A DNA stretch of 51,376 nt. It comes from Prolixibacteraceae bacterium (GTDB lineage Bacteria; Bacteroidota; Bacteroidia; Bacteroidales; Prolixibacteraceae). Below the pieces are notes generated by a model. The model searched no databases. It was not told where the DNA came from and was given only the letters and a program-made list of their open reading frames with translations. A program made the translations under genes and the position numbers. Positions 9,576-17,284 of the stretch are shown here, one piece after another. The stretch's first letter is position 1, and the number at the start of each line of letters is the position of its first letter. The stretch lies in contig JANQII010000044.1 of the NCBI GenBank assembly GCA_028282195.1, positions 1-51,376 on the forward strand. The letters run 5' to 3'.

Positions 9576-11921
9576 TTACTCATAACGTAACGCCTCCACT
9601 GGATTTCGCGTAGCTGCTCTCCACGATTGCCAGCTTACGGTAAGCAACGCAATTCCTAATGCCAACACACCCGCCAATGCAAATATCCACCAGCTTAATG
9701 TGGTTTTGTAAGCAAAATTCTCCAGCCACTTATTCATAGCATAGTAGGCAATTGGGCAAGCAACGACAAACGCAATGGCTACCCATTTGACAAAGTCTTT
9801 ATTAAGCATGGCCAATATTTCGGATACTTTAGCGCCGTTTACTTTTCGGATGCCTATTTCTTTGGTGCGAAGTTCAATCATTAAAGCTGCAAATGCCAGT
9901 AGGCCAACGAGTGCTACTAAAATTCCAAGAAAAGTGCCCAGGTAAAATATTCGTCTGAGAGCATGCTCTGTTGCGTACATATAAGAAAGCTCTTTGTCAA
10001 AATGAGTAAAAACTATACGGTAATTCGGATCAAATTTTTTCAAAATTTTATTCGTCTGTTTGATTATTTCCTGATCATCGCTCCCATCGGTTTTTATAGA
10101 AATTGTATAAATATCATTTCTATAGTTGGTAAGCATTAAAGGGGCAATCTTACTTTTTAATGAATGGTAATTATAATCATTAACAACTCCAATAATTTGT
10201 ACTTTTCCATCATCGGTATATCCATTATCAAAATGTAAAAACTTTCCTACTGGATTTTTTATACTTAATTCCCTAACAGCTCTTTGATTTAAAATAACAG
10301 CATTTTTCTCGAGATTTTGATTATTGAAGAAACGACCTTCTGCAAGTTTTAACCCGAAAACTTCGAGGTAACCTGATTGGACCCTTGCCTCATTGATTGA
10401 AAACATTGGAGAGCCGTTATAGCTCACACCCTGACCGGAACCTCCGGTACCCGGGTAAGAGTGCGAACCTGTTACTTCAACTACATAAGGAATAGACCGA
10501 AGTTCATTAGCTACCGTATGCCACTTATCAGTTAACTTATTGGTTATGCGCTTATAATTGATTACATTTTCAGAAGAAAATCCTTTTGGCTTGTTTTCAA
10601 TGTAGCTTATTTGCGTATGAATTGTCAGAATGCCTATAAGCATGAAAGAAATCAATGAAAACTGGAACACCAATAAATACTTTTTCCCATGTTTTCGATA
10701 TGATTCCGGCCTACCAGGATGTCTAAGGGACAAATTACAAATTCTTCCCAGGTTTAATGCAGGAACCAAACCTGCAATTAATAGCGTGAAAATTAATGTA
10801 CAGATTAAAAGAACATATACAGAAGGGGTCTGCCACAAATTTATAATGAAATTGATACCAATATAGTTTGCAATATGTGATTTCACCAATAAAAAAAGGA
10901 ACAAAGCCAAAATAAAAGATGAGACGATTACTATTGCAGATTCATTAAAGAAAAGAAAGATACTTTGCTTAAGGTTGCTTCCCAATACTTTTTGGATAGA
11001 AACATGTTTAATAAAGTTTTCCTTTCGTGCCGAAAACAAGTTGATATAGTTGGTAATTGAAATGATCAATATCGTTATCGCCAAAACAATCAGAAATATA
11101 ATAAGGGTAATATTTCCGTTTTCCTTAAAGTCAAAATCTGCCACAGTATATAAATGAATATCTGCTATTGGTTCAAGCCTGGCATCAGCAATAAAATCGT
11201 AAGATTTGAATCGTTCTCCCAAGACATTGATTACATGATCTTCACATTTCTTAGTTGCTTCAGGCAAATCAGAATCTTTCTTAAATAGAATGTAGGTAAA
11301 GAACTCAAGACCTCTATATTGAGCAACATTTGATGAAATCGGTTTCAGTACATCGAAATAAAAGTGGGTATTATCAGGAACATTTTCAATAACTGCACTT
11401 ACTGTAAATGGTTTTTCATCAACAACAACTTCTTTTCCAACAGGATTTCTATTACCAAAAACTTTTTGTGCAGTTTTTTTACTGATGACAATTTTATTGG
11501 GAGAATCAAGGGCTCCATCAATCAACCCGTAAATTGGTTTTAATTTAAATACTTTCAAAAAATTTGGAGTGACTTGAAAAGTAGGGTTGTTCGCTATTAC
11601 ATGATCATCAAGCTTGAAATAACTATCCCCGCCCCTGTATATTTGTGTAACTTCCTCTACTTCAGGAATATTATCTTTCAATTGCAAAATGCTTTCATTT
11701 AGGTTAATTGGAAGTATTTCAGTTTTATTTCCTTCATGCCAAATAGAAAGCAACCTGTATATTTTTTCATGATTAGGGATGTGTTTATCGTAGCTTAACT
11801 CCTGCACAATATAAAATGCCAGAAAAATAGTAGAACATAAAGCTATCATTAATCCAAAGATGTTGATCAAAGCAAGACCTTTGCTTTGATTAAGTCGCCG
11901 TAATATGAGTTTTAAAAACAT
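9576..11921 (-). CDS. FtsX/MacB-family ABC permease 4
   Basis: A 781-residue permease, the first intact one downstream of the ATPase. It has an N-terminal helix (about 15-38), a periplasmic MacB_PCD-like domain, an FtsX block (about 270-390), a second periplasmic domain, and a C-terminal FtsX block with TKEIGIRKVNGAKVSE. The final 95 residues are nearly identical to permeases 1 and 2, while the sequence before residue 690 is quite different. The shared end coincides with the point where GxxExxY cassettes are attached. The substrate is unknown; a role in ATP-driven export with HlyD and TolC is inferred from the operon. Confidence 0.9.
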   Translation of the reverse strand: MFLKLILRRLNQSKGLALINIFGLMIALCSTIFLAFYIVQELSYDKHIPNHEKIYRLLSIWHEGNKTEILPINLNESILQLKDNIPEVEEVTQIYRGGDSYFKLDDHVIANNPTFQVTPNFLKVFKLKPIYGLIDGALDSPNKIVISKKTAQKVFGNRNPVGKEVVVDEKPFTVSAVIENVPDNTHFYFDVLKPISSNVAQYRGLEFFTYILFKKDSDLPEATKKCEDHVINVLGERFKSYDFIADARLEPIADIHLYTVADFDFKENGNITLIIFLIVLAITILIISITNYINLFSARKENFIKHVSIQKVLGSNLKQSIFLFFNESAIVIVSSFILALFLFLLVKSHIANYIGINFIINLWQTPSVYVLLICTLIFTLLIAGLVPALNLGRICNLSLRHPGRPESYRKHGKKYLLVFQFSLISFMLIGILTIHTQISYIENKPKGFSSENVINYKRITNKLTDKWHTVANELRSIPYVVEVTGSHSYPGTGGSGQGVSYNGSPMFSINEARVQSGYLEVFGLKLAEGRFFNNQNLEKNAVILNQRAVRELSIKNPVGKFLHFDNGYTDDGKVQIIGVVNDYNYHSLKSKIAPLMLTNYRNDIYTISIKTDGSDDQEIIKQTNKILKKFDPNYRIVFTHFDKELSYMYATEHALRRIFYLGTFLGILVALVGLLAFAALMIELRTKEIGIRKVNGAKVSEILAMLNKDFVKWVAIAFVVACPIAYYAMNKWLENFAYKTTLSWWIFALAGVLALGIALLTVSWQSWRAATRNPVEALRYE

Positions 11922-11965
11922 AATCTTGAGTTAAAATTCTATAATTAAATTTTGTTTAGGAGAAA

Positions 11966-11995
11966 TCATTCATATTTCAATGCCTCCATCCCGTT
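11966..11995 (-). pseudogene. Orphan permease tail upstream of permease 4
   Basis: The minus strand reads NGMEALKYE followed by TGA, matching the permease terminus in orientation and position. It is followed (12004-12089) by a GC-rich stretch with the imperfect hairpin CTCCTCGCC-AACT-GGCGGAGGAG and CCCCCTC/GAGGGGG ends, which looks like repeat debris. Confidence 0.45.
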
Positions 11996-12089
11996 TCACG
12001 AGGATTTCTGTTTGTCGTCCATTTGACCCCCTCTTTTTTTCTCCTCGCCAACTGGCGGAGGAGTTCCCGAACCTGAGAGGACGAGGGGG

Positions 12090-12155
12090 TTATTCATACC
12101 TCAACGCTTCAACCGGGTTTCTCGTTGCTGCCCTCCAGCTTTGCCAGCTAACTGT
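12090..12155 (-). pseudogene. Orphan permease 3' tail after GxxExxY copy 2
   Basis: The minus strand encodes TVSWQSWRAATRNPVEALRYE and a stop with no permease body. It repeats the arrangement at 3953: the GxxExxY stop (12148-12150) lies within this tail in another frame. It is thus a second independent instance of a GxxExxY gene bracketed by permease ends. Confidence 0.8.
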
Positions 12156-12576
12156 CAGAACTTTGATTTGTTTGATTGGATGAAGGCTTTGATTTTTTAT
12201 TCATCACCCGTTTAAATTCCAAACTTTTACCCCCAAAATTGATTAACAGTCCAACTTCCATTTTGTATGCTTCCAAATAATTAATTGCCTGGGCCAAATG
12301 TACATCCTCAAGCTTGGAGACTGCTTTTATTTCCACCATCACTTTCTCTTCAACGAAAAAATCTACCCTTCGGCTTCCGATGCTATTCCCTTTATATGCC
12401 AGGGGCATTTCAAATTCACGTTTAAAGTCAATGCCTTGTAAGCCAAATTCAACAGCCAAAGCTCTTTGATAAACCACTTCTTGAAACCCATTTCCCAAAT
12501 GTTTGTGCACTTCCATTGCACATCCAATTATTTTGGATGTCAATTCTGAATAGTTGTATTTTTCATTGGTGTGCAT
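12148..12576 (-). CDS. GxxExxY protein, PD-(D/E)XK-like (copy 2, complete core)
   Basis: A 142-residue GxxExxY family protein, the most complete of the three. The GFQEVVY motif is at residues 30-36 (E33). The PD-(D/E)XK-type core is D72 with E82-I-K84, and a later QAINYL helix motif is present. Family members are predicted nuclease-fold proteins without proven activity. The gene has the same 62-nt leader as the other copies and lies between a 48-codon permease remnant and an orphan permease tail, into which its last residues (SSDS) and stop codon run. It interrupts the ATPase-permease operon on the same strand. Confidence 0.85.
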   Translation of the reverse strand: MHTNEKYNYSELTSKIIGCAMEVHKHLGNGFQEVVYQRALAVEFGLQGIDFKREFEMPLAYKGNSIGSRRVDFFVEEKVMVEIKAVSKLEDVHLAQAINYLEAYKMEVGLLINFGGKSLEFKRVMNKKSKPSSNQTNQSSDS

Positions 12577-12638
12577 ACTTTTTTTATGTCATTCTTAATC
12601 ACAGTTTTCAAATCATCATTCAATCAAAGTTCAAGACT
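12577..12638 (-). repeat. 62-nt GxxExxY leader, copy 2
   Basis: Joins the stop codon of a truncated permease (12639) to the GxxExxY start (12576). It equals the leaders at 4407 and 9514 in length and is almost identical in its permease-proximal part. Confidence 0.8.
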
Positions 12639-12782
12639 TTACTCGTATCTCAACGCTTCAACAGGATTTCGGGTAGCCGCCCGCCAGCTTTGCCAGCTTA
12701 CAGTTAACAATGCAATCCCCAAAGCCAAAACCCCTGCCAATGCAAATACCCACCAGCTTAATGTGGTTTTGTAGGCAAAGTT
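12639..12782 (-). pseudogene. 48-codon remnant of a permease
   Basis: The minus strand reads NFAYKTTLSWWVFALAGV and continues to RNPVEALRYE and a stop, the last 47 residues of an FtsX permease. Just upstream the frame shows a stop where the intact genes encode the WLEN sequence. The ATPase stop codon is only 11 bases away. The rest of this permease, probably the original partner directly behind the ATPase, has been deleted. Confidence 0.85.
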
Positions 12783-12793
12783 TTAGAACCATT

Positions 12794-13492
12794 CTAGAGT
12801 AGCACCTCTCCCAATTCCTTCTTCATTTCCTCGGTAATAATTTGTCCATCAAATAAATTAATAACCCGATGCGCGTATTCTGAGTCGCGTATGGAGTGGG
12901 TTACCATAACAATAGTTGTTCCTTCCCGGTTAAGCTCGGTAAGCAGGTTCATTACTTCCAAGCCGTTTTTGGAATCGAGATTACCGGTTGGCTCATCTGC
13001 AAGAATTAGCTTTGGGTTTGCCACAACAGCCCGGGCAATTGCAACACGTTGCTGCTGACCTCCTGAAAGCTGCTGCGGGAAGTGCTTTTTACGATGGCTG
13101 ATCTTCATTCGTTCCAGCACCTTTTCAACCATTGCCTTACGCTCACGGGCTTTTAATTTCAGGTAAATCAACGGGAGCTCTACATTTTCGTACACATTAA
13201 GCTCATCAATCAGGTTGAAGCTTTGAAAAACGAAACCAATGTTACCTTTCCGAAGTTGGGTACGGTTTCGTTCTTTTAACTGACCTACTTCCTGCCCATC
13301 AAAAAAATACTTACCATCAGACGGGTTATCGAGTAAACCAATAATGTTCAATAAGGTTGATTTGCCACAACCTGATGGTCCCATTATCGCAACAAATTCA
13401 CCTTTTTTTATATGAACGTTTACCTGGTTCAAGGCACTGGTTTCAATTTCTTCTGTGCGAAATACTTTGGTTAGATTCTCTGTTTTAATCAT
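12794..13492 (-). CDS. ABC transporter ATPase, MacB/LolD type
   Basis: A 232-residue cytoplasmic ATPase that would power the FtsX permeases. Visible motifs are Walker A GPSGCGKST (38-46), Q-loop Q90, signature LSGGQ (142-146), Walker B LILADE (162-167) with the D-loop NLD, and switch H199. The length and the sequence DEPTGNLDS place it with LolD/MacB/FtsE-like enzymes. It is the only ATPase gene in the island, against four intact permeases. It lies between a four-helix-bundle gene and a permease remnant, so the original ATPase-permease coupling has been disrupted, though the reading frame is intact. Confidence 0.95.
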   Translation of the reverse strand: MIKTENLTKVFRTEEIETSALNQVNVHIKKGEFVAIMGPSGCGKSTLLNIIGLLDNPSDGKYFFDGQEVGQLKERNRTQLRKGNIGFVFQSFNLIDELNVYENVELPLIYLKLKARERKAMVEKVLERMKISHRKKHFPQQLSGGQQQRVAIARAVVANPKLILADEPTGNLDSKNGLEVMNLLTELNREGTTIVMVTHSIRDSEYAHRVINLFDGQIITEEMKKELGEVLL

Positions 13493-13514
13493 AGCGTATG
13501 AATATGCGGAGAAA

Positions 13515-13522
13515 GGAGACCG
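13515..13522. repeat. Inverted repeat arm flanking four-helix-bundle gene 1
   Basis: GGAGACCG here is matched by CGGTCTCC at 13985-13992, on the other side of the four-helix-bundle gene. The similarity extends a few imperfect bases inward (GGAAAATGA against AGAATGTGA). Short purine-rich repeats also flank the second four-helix-bundle gene. Confidence 0.5.
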
Positions 13523-13556
13523 GAAAATGAAAACCGGACTTTTCCTCCAATATTTA

Positions 13557-13922
13557 TTATTTAAATTTTTCTTTTCGTGTTTTTATTAATTGATAAAGTT
13601 GAGCTGAAACTTTTCTTGAGGCCTCAAGCAAATCAGCATAATCAGAATCTGTAATGCAATTTAGTTGATTTGCAATATACAACTGTGTTCTAAGCTCTCC
13701 GTTCGAGCCTTTCGCGATAAACAGGTACTGAATAAATTCTTTGTTGTATTGTCTTTCAAATCCTTCAGCAATATTAGACGGAACAGAAACTGATGCCCGA
13801 CAAATCTGATCTTTGAATCCAAAGTCCTTACACGGTTGGAATATACTGTAGATTTTTATACTCAAATCAATCGCATTTTGCCAAACATTTAAATCCTCAA
13901 ATTTTTCAACTTTACTTTTCAT
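13557..13922 (-). CDS. Four-helix-bundle protein (23S rRNA-IVS family), copy 1
   Basis: A 121-residue protein of the family first found inside 23S rRNA intervening sequences (PF05635-like). Diagnostic sequences are LNVWQNAIDLS near the N-terminus, the central SVPSNIAEGFER, and FIAKGSNGELRTQLYIA. Members form four-helix bundles and oligomerise; relatives act as accessory proteins in diversity-generating retroelements, but no reverse transcriptase is present here. The gene is inserted between the HlyD and ATPase genes on the same strand. It is bracketed by an 8-bp inverted repeat (13515 and 13985), which suggests insertion as a cassette. Its cellular role is unknown. Confidence 0.9.
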   Translation of the reverse strand: MKSKVEKFEDLNVWQNAIDLSIKIYSIFQPCKDFGFKDQICRASVSVPSNIAEGFERQYNKEFIQYLFIAKGSNGELRTQLYIANQLNCITDSDYADLLEASRKVSAQLYQLIKTRKEKFK

Positions 13923-13984
13923 TTTAGATAATTTTAGGGTGAATAAACTTCAATATACAAACTATTCACCTCTAATCACATTCT

Positions 13985-13992
13985 CGGTCTCC
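13985..13992. repeat. Inverted repeat arm flanking four-helix-bundle gene 1
   Basis: CGGTCTCC, the inverse of GGAGACCG at 13515-13522. It lies between the HlyD stop codon and the four-helix-bundle start. Confidence 0.5.
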
Positions 13993-14013
13993 CTGTTCCG
14001 TCCTTCGTTTTCC

Positions 14014-15270
14014 TTATCGAAAGATGAGCTTATCATTATCCCCAAACAGGTCATAGCTTGAAGTAATGACTTTCTCCCCCACTTTAAGGCCTTCCAGTAC
14101 TTCATAAAATTGTGGGTTCTGCTTTCCAATCCTGATACTCCTTTTTTCTGCTTCTGTTTCATTTTCATTCAACACGTAAACCCACTGCCCGCCTGTACTT
14201 TGAAAAAATCCTCCACGAGGAATAAGAACGGCATCTTCAGATTCACCTAATTCAAGCCGGATATGATAGGTTTGTCCTGTACGAATATTTTCAGGTTTGT
14301 CCCCTTCAAAAATCATATCAATCTCAAATTGTCCATCGCGTACTTCAGGGTAAACCTTTTTAACATTCAAGCCATAATCGACACCACTACGGTCAAAAGC
14401 TGCGGGAAGATGGCGCCGGACCCGGTCGATATAATGCTCATCAATTTGTGCATTAACTTTGAAATCCGTTAAAATATGAACCAGCCCAAGTCGCTGCCCG
14501 CGGGAAATTGATTGGCCTATCTCAGCATCTAACAAACCAAGCTGCCCATTAACCGGAGCTTTTACATTAAGGTTCTCTAAACGCTTTCTGGCCATCATCA
14601 AATTTTCATTCATATTTTCCAGGCTTTCATCCATGTTCAAGCGTTGATTTGCACGAAATATCGAATCTTGTTTTAATTTTTGATAAGTCAATTCCTGTTC
14701 TTTTAATGAAAGTTCATAATCTTCTTTGGCTTGTAAATAATCTTCTTTGGCTATAAGTTCTTCCTTATAAAGCCTTTCATTCTGTGTAAATTTTCTTTTT
14801 GCCTGAATAACCCTAAGATCAATCTGAAGTGTTTGCCGCCTGTTCTGGATTTGTTGTTGCTCAATTGTTATTTGTGTATTTCGTAATTCATTGGAATGAT
14901 AGGCCATATTGGATTCGATATTCATAATTTGCGTGTTCAGATCGTTGTTCTTCAACTTCAAAATCACATCTCCTTCTTTAACCATTTCCCCTTCTTCAAT
15001 GTATATCTCTTCAACTTTTCCACCTTCTTCCACATCAAGGTATATGGTTGAAATAGGCTCTACCTGCCCAATAATTGTAATATAATCATTGAAAAGACCA
15101 TCCTTAACATTACTAATGGTTAGCTTATCTTTTTCTACCCTGTATACCGATTGAGATTCGGCAAAAACAATTTTGTACAGCAAGAATAAAATAAATAAAG
15201 CTCCTATTCCCCAAATAATATGTTTTGGTTTTAAGCCTTTCTTTTTTTCTATAACCTTGTCCATTGACAT
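14014..15270 (-). CDS. HlyD/RND-type periplasmic adaptor
   Basis: A 418-residue membrane-fusion protein linking the inner-membrane transporter to TolC. It has a single N-terminal anchor (about 18-38), a barrel/lipoyl half with VEPISTIYLDVEEGGKVEEIYIEEGEMVKEGD split over residues 65-105, a long coiled-coil hairpin (about 110-230), the second lipoyl half near VKAPVNGQLG, and a C-terminal beta-barrel region with VLIPRGGFFQSTGGQWVYV. The length is normal. It follows tolC and precedes the ATPase, as in MacA-type systems. A MITE-like element begins only 7 bases upstream of the start codon, so its ribosome-binding region may derive partly from that element. Confidence 0.92.
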   Translation of the reverse strand: MSMDKVIEKKKGLKPKHIIWGIGALFILFLLYKIVFAESQSVYRVEKDKLTISNVKDGLFNDYITIIGQVEPISTIYLDVEEGGKVEEIYIEEGEMVKEGDVILKLKNNDLNTQIMNIESNMAYHSNELRNTQITIEQQQIQNRRQTLQIDLRVIQAKRKFTQNERLYKEELIAKEDYLQAKEDYELSLKEQELTYQKLKQDSIFRANQRLNMDESLENMNENLMMARKRLENLNVKAPVNGQLGLLDAEIGQSISRGQRLGLVHILTDFKVNAQIDEHYIDRVRRHLPAAFDRSGVDYGLNVKKVYPEVRDGQFEIDMIFEGDKPENIRTGQTYHIRLELGESEDAVLIPRGGFFQSTGGQWVYVLNENETEAEKRSIRIGKQNPQFYEVLEGLKVGEKVITSSYDLFGDNDKLIFR

Positions 15271-15276
15271 ATTAAC

Positions 15277-15622
15277 AACCTCCTTTAACCCCTCCCAGGG
15301 AGGGGAATTTAGAATTAAACTTTTTATTTCACTTTTGTCCGGGTAAAATTTGTTAATCCACTACGTGGAATGATTTACTTCCTTTTTACCTTGTTTTACA
15401 ATACGTTATCCGCTACGCGGAAATTCTATGCAGGAGATAAACTATTGTAAAAATGTTGGCCCCTTATCAACATATACCCCGTAGGGGTTAGGCTAATAAA
15501 GAAGCATAGCGGTCTCACCATATTTTACCTGGACACTCCTGTTTTTATTTAATAAAACTTTATTCATTTATATCTTAATTACTCCCCGTAATTCTCCCCT
15601 TTAGGGGAGTTAGAGGGGGCTT
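15277..15622. mobile_element. MITE-like non-coding element between tolC and hlyD genes
   Basis: About 346 bases with no convincing gene. The two ends are imperfect inverted repeats (13 of 20 positions match): AACCTCCTTTAACC at the left, and at the right GGTTA-like purine sequence ending GGGGGCTT. Each end also contains its own hairpin: CCCCTCCC-A-GGGAGGGG at 15289-15305 and CTCCCC-TTTA-GGGGAG at 15594-15609. Inside are three mini-hairpins with the same triloop: TCCAC-TAC-GTGGA (15357), TCCGC-TAC-GCGGA (15409) and ACCCC-GTA-GGGGT (15476). The right end supplies the last codons (SPL) and stop of tolC. No transposase is present. Confidence 0.6.
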
Positions 15623-16974
15623 ATTTTCCAAAATCTGACACCCATATAAAAATCAAGTATTTTGTTCTTGATTTGCCATTGTGTTTTCGATCTTAATAGT
15701 TGGCTTTGTGAGCTTGCAAGGCGGTTTTTAACGGTTAACAACTCAATCACATCAATAATTCCTTCGTCGTATTTTCTTTCAGCAACCCTGTAGGCAAAAT
15801 TATCCGCTTCAACCTGCTTCTTTGTTTGGTGATATTCCCTGAAAAGTGCTTTAATTTCACGGGTATCATTCTTTAGTTCAAAGTAAACTGCTTTTCTGAA
15901 ATTTTCTACCCGGGTCGAAGCTTGCTCTTTTGCAATTTTTGCTTTTCTAACATCACTTCTAATTTGATTTCTTGAAAAAACCGGAATAGATAAAGATGCC
16001 CCAACATACTGATTCATATTATTATCTATCTGATCCTTAAAAGGAATGGTTTTTCCGTCATTCCCTCTATTTGTTTCTGAATAACCTGTATTCATATTTG
16101 CATTAAGTGAAAGTGAAGGAGAAAATCGCCCTTTTGCTATTGCCAGGTTTTTTTCTTCAGCCCTCAATTCGGCATTTGCCATTTTAACATAGGGAGAAAA
16201 TTCAACAAAGGAATAGAAAAGGGAGTCTGCCTTTATGGGATAATCGAGAACCGTGACAGACCCCTCATCATCATCAAAATTAAAACTAACTAAACTACCA
16301 ATGGGTAAATTCATCTGTTGGCTAAGGTTAAGTTTAACCTGCTCCAACATATTTTCAGACTGAATAAGGTTTAACTGTTCTTTTTCATAAATAGCCTGCA
16401 TCTCTGCTAAATCTGCTTTTGCTTTGAGGCCTGTTTCTATTTGTGTTTGTGTTTTCTTCAAATTAAAACCCGATAAATCAAGTTGTTCATTAGCAATTTC
16501 TACCAAGCCTTTATAGTAAACAACATCATAATAAGCCATCATAATATTAAACGCAAGATCATCTTCATAATTGATCTTTTGCCACTTAGCTGCCTCATGA
16601 CGGTATTTATAAAATGTAATCCTGTTTAACTGGGTAAAACCATTAAAGAGATTAATGTTTGAATTCAATCGGTAGGAATTACCAAAAGTCTGTGTATCTA
16701 TTTTATACGGATCACCGTTGGAATCCAAACTAACCTGTTGCCCAAAATTAAAGCCAGCACCTGATGATGCTGATACTGCAGGCAATAGGTTAAATTTTGC
16801 TTGTGTAGCATCAATTTTTGCTGATTGCTCACTAAGCTCAAAAGTTTTGTGATCCAAATTATTTTCAATCGCAAAATCAATGCATTTATTCAAATTCCAG
16901 CTTTCCTGTGCTACTCCACTATCAAACAGCAAAAACAATGTAATCGTTAAAATATGTATCTTCTTCAAAAACAT
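15610..16974 (-). CDS. TolC-family outer-membrane efflux protein
   Basis: A 454-residue outer-membrane channel with an N-terminal signal peptide (KIHILTITLFLLFDSGVAQ) and two OEP repeats. The first begins at WNLNKCIDFAIENNL, a typical TolC opening in this phylum. The second half carries LAIAKGRFSPSLSLNANM and the final helices (KNRLASSQSQLLRSKTQW). It would form the exit duct for the HlyD/ATPase/FtsX machinery downstream. It is the first gene of the minus-strand efflux operon, and a -24/-12 promoter match sits 25-40 bases upstream. The last codons (SPL) and stop belong to a repeat element, so the native C-terminus has been altered by a few residues. Confidence 0.93.
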   Translation of the reverse strand: MFLKKIHILTITLFLLFDSGVAQESWNLNKCIDFAIENNLDHKTFELSEQSAKIDATQAKFNLLPAVSASSGAGFNFGQQVSLDSNGDPYKIDTQTFGNSYRLNSNINLFNGFTQLNRITFYKYRHEAAKWQKINYEDDLAFNIMMAYYDVVYYKGLVEIANEQLDLSGFNLKKTQTQIETGLKAKADLAEMQAIYEKEQLNLIQSENMLEQVKLNLSQQMNLPIGSLVSFNFDDDEGSVTVLDYPIKADSLFYSFVEFSPYVKMANAELRAEEKNLAIAKGRFSPSLSLNANMNTGYSETNRGNDGKTIPFKDQIDNNMNQYVGASLSIPVFSRNQIRSDVRKAKIAKEQASTRVENFRKAVYFELKNDTREIKALFREYHQTKKQVEADNFAYRVAERKYDEGIIDVIELLTVKNRLASSQSQLLRSKTQWQIKNKILDFYMGVRFWKISPL

Positions 16975-16998
16975 TTCTGATTTTTTGGCATATTAATA

Positions 16999-17014
16999 AG
17001 CTAATCTAATGCCA
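16999..17014 (-). promoter_or_regulatory. Candidate sigma-54 promoter for tolC operon
   Basis: The minus strand reads TGGCATTAGATTAGCT, with GG and GC separated by exactly ten bases as in the TGGCAC-N5-TTGCA consensus. It would start transcription about 14 bases before the tolC start codon. The response regulator gene beside it belongs to the sigma-54 activator family, which makes functional use likely. The -12 half is imperfect (TAGCT). Confidence 0.5.
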
Positions 17015-17086
17015 AATTCACAACACACTAACAACCTGCCACTTAACTATATTACAATTCTGGTTCATGTAAAATATATTGACATC

Positions 17087-17111
17087 AATCTGTAAATATT
17101 TTTGACAGATT
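17087..17111 (+). promoter_or_regulatory. Promoter box within an inverted repeat before the regulator operon
   Basis: TATTTTTG at 17097-17104 fits the Bacteroidota -7 consensus TAnnTTTG. It lies in the spacer of a 7-bp inverted repeat AATCTGT-N11-ACAGATT (17087-17093 and 17105-17111), so a bound protein could block it. The resulting leader would be about 170 bases. The rest of 16975-17284 shows only the repeat at 17157. Confidence 0.45.
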
Positions 17112-17156
17112 CTTGTATTCATCTTCACCCAATTCTAACTTTGAAATAAAAACATT

Positions 17157-17171
17157 GAGCTAAGCGCAGAG
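17157..17171. repeat. Direct repeat flanking four-helix-bundle gene 2 (left)
   Basis: GAGCTAAGCGCAGAG, repeated with two mismatches at 17647-17661 on the other side of the four-helix-bundle gene. It lies in a purine-rich stretch of about 40 bases. Confidence 0.55.
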
Positions 17172-17284
17172 TGCTTAGGGCGAAGGGAAGAGATTCAAAA
17201 ACTGAAAAAGAAGCGATAATGGAAAGTTGAACACAAAATAATTCATAAATTGTAAGTTAATAGAAATCCCTAAATTTTAAACAC

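Noticed and set aside
4407-12638. Insertion sequences carrying the GxxExxY genes
   Set aside because: No transposase and no terminal inverted repeats or target duplications of the usual IS kind. The shared borders are the leader and the permease tail.
16987-17002. A plus-strand sigma-54 promoter (TGGCATATTAATAAGC) for the regulator operon
   Set aside because: GG and GC are separated by eleven bases instead of ten; the TAnnTTTG box at 17097 is a better candidate.
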